Shown piece after piece: positions 1 to 4,600 of a stretch of DNA of 6,361 bases. Each line of letters begins with the position of its first letter. The first letter of the stretch is position 1. A program made the position numbers and the translations under genes. Under the pieces are notes generated by a model. It was not told the DNA's origin. It ran no database searches and saw only the letters and a program-made list of their open reading frames with translations. Origin of the DNA: an uncultured Bacilli bacterium (GTDB taxonomy: Bacteria; Bacillota_I; Bacilli_A; RF39; UBA660); assembly GCA_947588795.1 (NCBI GenBank), contig CANPZJ010000044.1, positions 1-6,361 of the forward strand. The letters are read 5' to 3'.

Positions 1-183
1 CTTTTCACCATCTTCTGATACCATTATTGCTAATGCCTTGTTTGCTTTATCTTTTTCTTGTAATTTTACTTCTGGTATTTTATCTTCTTTTTTATTTATG
101 TTTATTCTAGATACAAAAAAGATAGTAAATACACTTACTATTATTAATATCGTAATTATTATCTTTTTTGTATCTTTTCTCAT
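1..183 (-). CDS. N-terminal part of a membrane-anchored, probably extracellular protein (runs off left edge)
   Basis: Sixty-one codons are visible from an ATG at 183-181; the rest lies beyond the left edge. The start is preceded by AGAAGG with nine bases of spacing, a good ribosome binding site. The protein begins MRKDTKKII, then has one hydrophobic segment (about residues 8-25) after a basic N-terminus, followed by a charged Lys/Glu/Asp stretch. This predicts a signal anchor with the remainder outside the cell. No lipobox cysteine is visible. The segment ALAIMVSEDGEK, where the sequence breaks off, recalls the start of the outer domain in surface proteins of uncultured Bacilli; that is recollection, not a search. 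It is monocistronic at its 5' side: a terminator (307-339) closes the upstream operon and a dedicated promoter with a G8 spacer (268-295) precedes it. Function is unknown. Confidence 0.75.
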   Translation of the reverse strand, partial: MRKDTKKIIITILIIVSVFTIFFVSRININKKEDKIPEVKLQEKDKANKALAIMVSEDGEK

Positions 184-267
184 CTATAATAACCTTCTCT
201 ATTATATTTATTATTATATCATAGATATCGTATTTATGTATATAAGCCGATTATCTATTATAAGACT

Positions 268-295
268 ATTATAGTATACCCCCCCCAATCGTCAA
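268..295 (-). promoter_or_regulatory. Housekeeping-type promoter with G8 homopolymer in its spacer
   Basis: On the minus strand TTGACG (295-290) and a perfect TATAAT (273-268) are separated by 16 bases. Eight of those bases are an uninterrupted G run (286-279), the only such tract in this very A/T-rich window. It lies about 85 bases upstream of the left-edge gene and just beyond the terminator of the ytxH operon, so it should drive the left-edge gene. A 16-base spacer is one short of the optimum, so gain or loss of a G would change promoter strength. An alternative reading is an operator for a CsoR/RcnR-type repressor, which bind G tracts, but the inverted repeats usual for such sites are not evident. 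Confidence 0.75.
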
Positions 296-306
296 TAACT
301 TTTTTT

Positions 307-339
307 AAAAAAAATCTGCTAGATTATTTCTAACAGATT
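307..339 (-). terminator. Rho-independent terminator of the trmB-ytxH operon
   Basis: On the minus strand an 11-bp stem (arms 329-339 and 313-323, one G-U pair) encloses a 5-base loop and runs straight into eight T. The upstream arm overlaps the stop codon of the YtxH gene (338-340). It separates the five-gene operon from the promoter of the left-edge gene. Confidence 0.9.
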
Positions 340-766
340 ACTTATGACTTTTTTTTGTAGTTTTTTTAGTTTTTTCTGGTTCTTCTAATTTATTAGCAGC
401 AGTTTTTAGTATTTCAGCAGTTTTGCTTTTAACTTCTTTAGCAGTTTTTTCAACTACTGGAGTTCCTTTTTCCACTGCTAAATCCACTAATTCTTGGGCT
501 TTAATTTTAACTTCTTTAGATTTATCTACTATCATTTGTTTAGCTGTTTCTTTATCTAAATCTTTAATAGTATTTTCAAGTTCTCTAGCTTTAACTATAA
601 TAGCATTTTTAACTTCTTCAACATCAATGTCCTTAGCTTTATCAACTAATTCATTTAAAGATTTTGCTAAATCCTTTCTAGTTTCTTTACCGCTTTTGGG
701 AGCAAATAAGAAACCTAAACCTAAACCAACACCAGCTCCTAGTAAAAATTTACCATTCTTGCTCAT
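338..766 (-). CDS. YtxH-family membrane-anchored protein
   Basis: This 142-residue protein matches the YtxH family (PF12732). It has a short polar N-terminus, a glycine-zipper hydrophobic segment (about residues 7-22), then the family signature LFAPKSGKETR (20-30). The rest is long amphipathic helix rich in Lys, Glu and Ala (about 31-130), probably coiled coil, with a very basic tail. Members of this family are small envelope-associated proteins of Firmicutes linked to general stress; no enzyme activity is known. The ATG at 766 has GGAGAG upstream and overlaps the end of the YtxG-like gene by 17 bases, suggesting translational coupling. The order YtxG then YtxH is that of Bacillus. It is the last gene of the operon. 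The family call is strong; the cellular role is open. Confidence 0.88.
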   Translation of the reverse strand: MSKNGKFLLGAGVGLGLGFLFAPKSGKETRKDLAKSLNELVDKAKDIDVEEVKNAIIVKARELENTIKDLDKETAKQMIVDKSKEVKIKAQELVDLAVEKGTPVVEKTAKEVKSKTAEILKTAANKLEEPEKTKKTTKKSHK

Positions 767-1058
767 CTATTTCACTCTCCTTTTTTCTTTTTTTATCACT
801 TTTGGTAAAAATTTTTGTAACTATACTTTCAATCGTACTTATAACTGTCGCAAAGAATCCACCTACTTTATCTGATATCATTCCAAGTGAATCAAATAAT
901 GGTGTCACTCTTTCTATTTTAGCATTAACATCATCAATTATCTTATCTACTTTATCAATAGTAATTATAAGTTTAATTCCTAAAATAATTCCTATTATTA
1001 TTATACCGATTAATAGTAAATATATAACTACTGGTAAAAATTGTAATAAAAATTCCAT
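750..1058 (-). CDS. YtxG/DUF948-like single-pass membrane protein
   Basis: This 102-residue protein begins with a long hydrophobic segment (about residues 4-33). An amphipathic helix follows with the pattern IDKVDKIIDDVNAKI (34-48), then TP and a second amphipathic stretch, and it ends in a basic/acidic tail. Architecture and the repeated Asp/Val/Ile pattern resemble DUF948 proteins such as YtxG. Its place directly before a YtxH gene, overlapping it by 17 bases, supports this. The sequence is divergent, so the family call rests on architecture plus context. The start ATG at 1058 has an excellent AGGAGGGG site lying inside the last codons of the upstream gene, only four bases separate the two genes, and the three downstream operon genes are probably translationally coupled. 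Likely role: envelope-associated partner of YtxH; mechanism unknown. Confidence 0.75.
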   Translation of the reverse strand: MEFLLQFLPVVIYLLLIGIIIIGIILGIKLIITIDKVDKIIDDVNAKIERVTPLFDSLGMISDKVGGFFATVISTIESIVTKIFTKSDKKRKKESEIDEQEW

Positions 1059-1062
1059 CTAG

Positions 1063-1932
1063 TTACCCCTCCTCTCTTTCATCATACATAGAATCTATAA
1101 GTTCAAATAAATCACTATCTAATGTATCATCTAAATCTTTATCTTTAGTTTTTTCTTTAGCCTTTTCAACATCATCTATTTTTTCAAGTTCTTCTTCTAT
1201 TGCTTCAATATTATTTGTCTTAGGTATTTCTAAAGTATCTTCAATAGTTATTTCATCTGATGCTTCTTCTAATAAATCATCTATAGATCTTTTATCATCT
1301 AAAGTTTCAACTTCACTATTTTTTTCATCAAAGAATGTTACAACTGGTTCATCAATAGTATCCACTATCTTTTCTTCTTTTTTTTCTTCAATTTTTATTT
1401 CTTCTTTAATTTCTTCTTTTGGATATGCTTTTTTACGTACTTCATCTATATTTATATTAGATGCAGCATCTTCTTTTTTAACAATATCTTCTGCCTTATA
1501 ATCTTGATTTAAAATACCATATACTGGGGAAATAATCGGTGATGGTTTAAATTTTTTCTTTTCAGGTTCTTTATATTCGACTTTTTCTAACCTACTATAT
1601 TCATTTCTCTTTTCTGCTGCTTTTTTTCTTTCGGCATCTAAGACATTATGATTAATTCTAGTTTGCACACTGCTCGCAAATTCTTCTTCATCAAAATCAG
1701 GAAATTTAAAAGTATTATCTACTTTAATTAGATCTCTTTCGGTTGGTTCATTCACTTCTACTTTAGGTGCTCTTGTTTCCCTAACTTCCCTTATATCTTC
1801 TTTTGGTGTTTCAACAATTATAGGTTTAGATTCAACTTTTTCTACTTCTTTTTTTTCTTCTCTAATTTTGATTGGTTCTGTATATTCTTCTTCTTCAAAT
1901 AAAATATCTTTTAACTTTTTGACAAAGCTCAT
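1063..1932 (-). CDS. Highly charged, mostly disordered cytoplasmic protein with a single SPIISPVYGIL motif
   Basis: The protein has 289 residues if started at the ATG at 1932. A GTG nine bases upstream (1941) keeps frame but lies inside the Shine-Dalgarno sequence AGGAAGGTGA, so ATG 1932 is preferred. There is no signal peptide or membrane segment. The N-terminus (MSFVKKLKDILF) could form a short amphipathic helix and is followed by an acidic run, a layout reminiscent of SepF or SftA N-termini. The body is Glu/Lys/Asp-rich low-complexity sequence. Islands that look conserved rather than disordered are TFKFPDFDEEEF (about 74-85), KPSPIISPVYGIL (129-141) and the C-terminal DLFELIDSMYDE. Such motifs in a disordered chain suggest docking sites for a partner. 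It sits fourth from the end of the operon's promoter-proximal genes, between a lipoprotein (13 bases away) and the YtxG-like gene. Function unknown; a scaffold or division-related role is only inference. Confidence 0.8.
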   Translation of the reverse strand: MSFVKKLKDILFEEEEYTEPIKIREEKKEVEKVESKPIIVETPKEDIREVRETRAPKVEVNEPTERDLIKVDNTFKFPDFDEEEFASSVQTRINHNVLDAERKKAAEKRNEYSRLEKVEYKEPEKKKFKPSPIISPVYGILNQDYKAEDIVKKEDAASNINIDEVRKKAYPKEEIKEEIKIEEKKEEKIVDTIDEPVVTFFDEKNSEVETLDDKRSIDDLLEEASDEITIEDTLEIPKTNNIEAIEEELEKIDDVEKAKEKTKDKDLDDTLDSDLFELIDSMYDEREEG

Positions 1933-1945
1933 CAAAGTCACCTTC

Positions 1946-2593
1946 CTAGTCTACATAATCTGTATCTTTTACTTTTTCCTCGTTTTCAGTTTGATTAGTA
2001 CCATCACCATAATCTAGAACATTGGTATTTTCTTTAATATCATCAAACATATTAAAGTTTTCTTCCGTATAGTCTAAATTATCATCATTAAGTAAATTTT
2101 TAATAACCAAATCATCAAATCTGATACTATTTAATATGGTAGCACTGTTAGATAAACATTCTTTCACTTTACTTTCATCTACCATTACTTCTATTTTAGC
2201 ATAATTATACATAATTTCAATTAGATATTGATTATTTTCTTGTAATTTAACTTCCACATAACCATTTTTATCTTGATAATTTAAAGTTGTACTATATAAA
2301 GCATCTTGATTTATTTCATAAGTAACATTATCTTTAGCATTATAACTAATTAAATCAACATATAAATAATAATCGATATTATTACTAGAAAGAATGACAT
2401 AGCTTATACCAGCTTTTTTAACTTGCATACCTTGGGGAATAAAAAATTGATAACCTTGTCGATGAACATTAGCTCTTTTTGGTGCCAATGTTAAATTATT
2501 CATAATTTCATCATAAGAAACATTCTTTAGGTTAGTACAACCTACTAGAATAAAACAAGATAAAATAATAAGTAATATTTTTTTTGCTTTCAT
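1946..2593 (-). CDS. Putative lipoprotein of unknown function
   Basis: The 215-residue product has a classical lipoprotein signal: basic MKAKK, a hydrophobic core (6-15) and the lipobox LVGC with the lipidated cysteine at residue 19. The mature protein should be anchored to the outer face of the membrane. Residues about 45-160 alternate short hydrophobic strands typical of a small mixed alpha/beta domain (for example QFFIPQGMQV at 49-58 and YYLYVDLISY near 75-84). The last roughly 45 residues are strongly acidic and Asn-rich, probably a disordered tail. The ATG at 2593 has GGAG seven bases upstream. It lies nine bases after trmB and 13 bases before the charged protein gene, so it is certainly co-transcribed. 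I do not recognise a named family; the gene may help in envelope maintenance with its YtxG/YtxH neighbours. Confidence 0.85.
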   Translation of the reverse strand: MKAKKILLIILSCFILVGCTNLKNVSYDEIMNNLTLAPKRANVHRQGYQFFIPQGMQVKKAGISYVILSSNNIDYYLYVDLISYNAKDNVTYEINQDALYSTTLNYQDKNGYVEVKLQENNQYLIEIMYNYAKIEVMVDESKVKECLSNSATILNSIRFDDLVIKNLLNDDNLDYTEENFNMFDDIKENTNVLDYGDGTNQTENEEKVKDTDYVD

Positions 2594-2602
2594 ATCTATC
2601 TC

Positions 2603-3229
2603 CTACTTAATTATATCAATTTCTTTAACTGCTTTCAAATATTTTATTTTAATTCCCCCTTTACTAAACTTTTCTTCATATTCCGTCATAATATTCGGAA
2701 TACTTGTACTATGTAAATCATAACTAATTTCTTTTATTTCATAGCCATATTCTTTTAGAGAATCTAGACTATATTCAAATAAATCATCATTATCAGTTTT
2801 TTGAATTATTATATTATCTTCTTTAAATAATTTAGTATAAAGTTCTAAAAAAGATGGTGATGTAAGTCTTCTTTTCTCATGTCTTTTTTTAGGCCATGGA
2901 TCAGAAAAATTTAAATAAATTACATCTACTTTATTTTTTAATAATTCTTCTAAATTCATAACATCACTAATAATTATTTTTAAATTAGGTAAATCATATT
3001 CTTGGATCTTTTTAATAGCAATACTGGCGACACTTGAATATTTTTCAATCCCAATAAAATTAATATTGGGATTATTTAAAGCCATATTTAAAATAAAGTT
3101 ACCTTTACCCATTCCTATTTCAATATGTAGTGGATTATTATTAGGAAAATTTAGATCATCTTCCCTATTTATTAAAAAAGTACAATTATTTATGACTTCA
3201 TCTTTATATTTTGGACTACGCATACGCAT
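2603..3229 (-). CDS. trmB: tRNA (guanine-N7-)-methyltransferase TrmB
   Basis: This enzyme transfers a methyl group from S-adenosylmethionine to N7 of guanine 46 in the tRNA variable loop. All family hallmarks are present in its 208 residues: the SAM-binding loop EIGMGKGNF (37-45), GIEKY (60-64), the acidic residue D89, the signature NFSDPWPKKRHEKRRL (107-122), KTDN (144-147) and TEYEEKF (182-188). Length is normal for bacterial TrmB (about 210). The start MRMR at 3229 matches the MR-type N-terminus of the family. The ribosome site is weak (AAGAAG), so expression may be modest. It is the first gene of a five-gene operon whose other members are envelope or charged proteins. It is divergent from the 101-residue gene on the plus strand, with 55 bases between starts. 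No convincing promoter was found in that gap on the minus strand. Confidence 0.96.
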   Translation of the reverse strand: MRMRSPKYKDEVINNCTFLINREDDLNFPNNNPLHIEIGMGKGNFILNMALNNPNINFIGIEKYSSVASIAIKKIQEYDLPNLKIIISDVMNLEELLKNKVDVIYLNFSDPWPKKRHEKRRLTSPSFLELYTKLFKEDNIIIQKTDNDDLFEYSLDSLKEYGYEIKEISYDLHSTSIPNIMTEYEEKFSKGGIKIKYLKAVKEIDIIK

Positions 3230-3235
3230 TTTTAA

Positions 3236-3263
3236 AACACTTCTTTTCTTTAAAACATATAAT
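3236..3263 (+). promoter_or_regulatory. Candidate sporulation-type (sigma-K/sigma-E-like) promoter
   Basis: CATATAAT at 3256-3263 lies 21 bases before the ATG of the 101-residue gene. There is no TTGACA-like box 16-18 bases upstream. Instead AACA (3236-3239) followed by 16 bases and CATATAAT fits the mother-cell sigma-K pattern (AC, about 16 bases, CATANNNT), and CATATAAT is one base from the sigma-E -10 box. In A/T-rich DNA such matches occur by chance, so this is only a candidate; a weak housekeeping -10 is the alternative. Confidence 0.35.
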
Positions 3264-3284
3264 GTTGGTAGGAGGTATATTCTT

Positions 3285-3590
3285 ATGAGAAAAAATAGAA
3301 ATTCTTTCTTTGCGGAAAGTAATTATCAAGCATATAACCCTAATATGAATCCCAACATGAACATGGGTGGTGCACCTTATCAAGCAGCTAGTAACTACTT
3401 TTATCAAGGACCTATGCCTAATAATTATAACACACAACCAAATGGAAATGATATAGAAAGTCGTCTTGCTAAAATAGAAAGACAATTAAATAGAATGGAT
3501 TATCGTTTATCAAAATTAGAAAATACTAATACTACTATAATATCATCTGATGATATTGAAACTAATAATACTAATATGTATATGTTATAA
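3285..3590 (+). CDS. Small Asn/Tyr/Met-rich protein with C-terminal coiled coil; spore-coat-like candidate
   Basis: The real start is the ATG at 3285, preceded by TAGGAGG with good spacing; a longer frame opening at 3066 runs antisense through trmB and is not credible. The 101-residue product has no signal peptide or membrane segment. Residues 1-55 are low-complexity and rich in Asn, Tyr, Met, Pro, Gln and Gly, including a repeated NPNM unit (19-25). Residues 57-78 (start IESRLAKIERQL) form a perfect heptad ladder: I57, L61, I64, L68, M71, L75, L78. The tail is Thr/Asn/Asp-rich. This composition plus a self-association helix resembles spore coat or exosporium proteins, and a Cse60-type sporulation gene lies convergently next door. 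No named family is recognised, so the spore role is inference from composition, context and a possible sigma-K/E promoter. Confidence 0.8.
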   Translation: MRKNRNSFFAESNYQAYNPNMNPNMNMGGAPYQAASNYFYQGPMPNNYNTQPNGNDIESRLAKIERQLNRMDYRLSKLENTNTTIISSDDIETNNTNMYML

Positions 3591-3614
3591 ACTCGCGAAT
3601 TGACGAGTTTTTTT
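3589..3614 (+). terminator. Terminator between the convergent small genes
   Basis: A 7-bp stem AAACTCG/CGAGTTT with an 8-base loop (3596-3603) is followed by TTTT, giving a run of seven T. It begins in the stop codon of the 101-residue gene and its T tract overlaps the stop codon of the convergent Cse60-like gene (3613-3615). Read on the minus strand the stem is followed by only three T, so it works mainly for the plus-strand gene. Confidence 0.82.
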
Positions 3615-3780
3615 AATGATAGATAATCATCGCACTAAAACAATATAGTTGTTCTTCTCCACTAATACCTATTGCTACTTGATATTTAATATCAATAATA
3701 TCTATATCTCTTTCTAAAAATTCGTTAATACTATTTTCTAAATCTCTTTCGCATTCTTCATCAATTACTTTTACCTTCAT
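3613..3780 (-). CDS. cse60: Cse60-family sporulation protein
   Basis: This 55-residue protein was found by reading the minus strand of an otherwise empty gap. It begins MKVKVIDEECERDLE and contains IIDIKYQVAIG and LYCFSAMIIYH at its end. This is the full pattern of Cse60 (PF10957): a KVKVFDE-type start, an acidic helix, IDIKYQVA, and a terminal QIYCFSAMI-type strand. Cse60 of Bacillus subtilis is about 60 residues and is made in the mother cell under sigma-E; its molecular function is unknown. The ATG at 3780 has AAGGGTGA upstream. The gene lies between the terminator of the cysteine-protease-like gene (3804-3840) and a convergent spore-coat-like gene. TATATT at about 3794-3799 could be its -10 region, but no -35 box of any sigma class is clear. 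The match is from memory, yet nearly end to end. Confidence 0.88.
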   Translation of the reverse strand: MKVKVIDEECERDLENSINEFLERDIDIIDIKYQVAIGISGEEQLYCFSAMIIYH

Positions 3781-3803
3781 AATTTCACCCTTTTTAATAT
3801 AGC

Positions 3804-3840
3804 AAAAAAGATAAGAATATTTTGTCGACTCTTATCTTTT
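3804..3840 (-). terminator. Terminator of the 217-residue gene
   Basis: On the minus strand an 11-bp perfect stem (arms AAAAGATAAGA and TCTTATCTTTT, at 3830-3840 and 3806-3816) encloses a 13-base loop and ends in six T. The upstream arm overlaps the stop codon at 3832-3834. It isolates this gene from the Cse60-like gene downstream. Confidence 0.85.
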
Positions 3841-4485
3841 GATACTAGGTTTAACTAGTTCTAACGTTTTCACATATTCATAATAAGTTTGTATATTATA
3901 AATATTATCATTTAAATAATTTAGAGGATTATCACTTTTAACAATTAGTTCTTCATAACCTAATTTAGATGACCAACTGCCATCACTATTTTGCCTTACA
4001 AAATGATAATCATGTCTTTTACTATCTTCCATAAATATTGCGATTTTGTAACCATTGTGTTTTATCGAACCAGTAATTGTACTATCATAAGCTTTTATCT
4101 TTAATGTATCTAAATCAGAATAAACATAATCAAGTAAATTGCTGGATGTTGGCTCATTAAATCTATAATTAAAAAATTTTAAACCACTTATTTCACCAAT
4201 ATTTGTGCAAAGAGGAAAATTAGTTATTCTTGTAAATGATTCACTAAAAATATTAGGTAAAGATAAATCTAAGGCATAGAAATAACAATTAATACGGCCT
4301 TTAAATCTTCCTTCATCATATTCAGGAATCATTCTACTTATTTTAACATATAACTTTAAATATTCACGATATAATCTTTTAATTTCTTTATTAGCAAGGC
4401 TTTTTGTTAAATCTTCTCTTGCTAACAACTCTGAAAGTTCCATAAAAACATCAGCTATTTGAATATTAATTTCCTTTTTATTCAT
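3832..4485 (-). CDS. Hypothetical protein, possible papain-like cysteine enzyme
   Basis: The 217-residue product lacks a signal peptide and membrane segments, so it should be cytoplasmic. Residues 1-60 look helical and charged. The following part carries NCYFYALDL (66-74) with Cys67, a GEISG element (97-101), and YKIAIFMEDSKRHDYHF (146-162) with His161, then RQNSDGSWSSK (164-174). A Cys at the start of a helix, then a hydrophobic strand and a DYHF/W-RQ-DG-WS strand is a pattern I recall from bacterial proteins with papain-like Cys-His pairs whose members usually read WSHKPG; here the His of that element is Ser173 and Pro is Leu175. Activity is therefore inference. The ATG at 4485 has AGAAGG upstream. 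It is a single-gene unit with its own promoter (4547-4575) and terminator. Substrate and role are unknown. Confidence 0.78.
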   Translation of the reverse strand: MNKKEINIQIADVFMELSELLAREDLTKSLANKEIKRLYREYLKLYVKISRMIPEYDEGRFKGRINCYFYALDLSLPNIFSESFTRITNFPLCTNIGEISGLKFFNYRFNEPTSSNLLDYVYSDLDTLKIKAYDSTITGSIKHNGYKIAIFMEDSKRHDYHFVRQNSDGSWSSKLGYEELIVKSDNPLNYLNDNIYNIQTYYEYVKTLELVKPSIKR

Positions 4486-4546
4486 AATATAACCTTCTTA
4501 CTCTTTCAACTAAATTTTACTTAAAATCTCCTTTGAACTGGCTGAT

Positions 4547-4575
4547 ATTATATTATAAAATAAAAAGAAAGACAA
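4547..4575 (-). promoter_or_regulatory. Housekeeping promoter of the 217-residue gene
   Basis: On the minus strand TTGTCT (4575-4570) and a perfect TATAAT (4552-4547) are 17 bases apart. The start codon is about 62 bases downstream, giving an untranslated leader of roughly 55 bases that also contains an unused AAAGGAG. The promoter begins four bases after the terminator stem of the pyrophosphatase gene. Confidence 0.8.
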
Positions 4576-4578
4576 TAT

Positions 4579-4600
4579 AAAACTAGCAATTTGCTAGTTT
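4579..4600 (-). terminator. Stem-loop terminator of the pyrophosphatase gene
   Basis: Arms AAACTAGC/GCTAGTTT (8 bp; 4593-4600 and 4580-4587) enclose a 5-base loop; the upstream arm overlaps the stop codon at 4599-4601. On the minus strand the stem runs into only four T followed by ATATTGTCT, so the T tract is interrupted and some read-through into the next gene is possible. Confidence 0.6.

Noticed and set aside
38..274. Plus-strand open frame of 78 codons
   Set aside because: It is antisense to the left-edge gene and its promoter; the minus strand has a good ribosome site, start and membrane-anchor pattern, whereas the plus frame has no ribosome site and only A/T-driven Phe/Ile/Tyr content.
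423..1062. Two plus-strand open frames opposite the YtxG-like and YtxH genes
   Set aside because: They mirror the coding strand's codon structure, give Ser/Leu/Ile-rich sequence without domains, and lack ribosome sites.
3066..3284. Upstream extension of the 101-residue gene
   Set aside because: It runs antisense through the start of trmB; a strong TAGGAGG site and ATG at 3285 mark the true start.
3424..3432. Minus-strand TGTTATAAT as a promoter for trmB
   Set aside because: It lies inside the coding sequence of the opposing gene, has no -35 box, and would leave a leader of nearly 190 bases; chance is likely in A/T-rich Asn/Tyr codons, although no better trmB promoter was found.
3216..3485. 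Minus-strand open frame of 89 codons opposite the 101-residue gene
   Set aside because: No ribosome site, overlaps the trmB start, and the plus strand has clear coding signs (ribosome site, heptads, terminator).
4495..4545. AAAGGAG in the leader of the 217-residue gene as a leader-peptide start site
   Set aside because: No start codon lies at a suitable distance; the first TTG is 18 bases away and opens only three codons.
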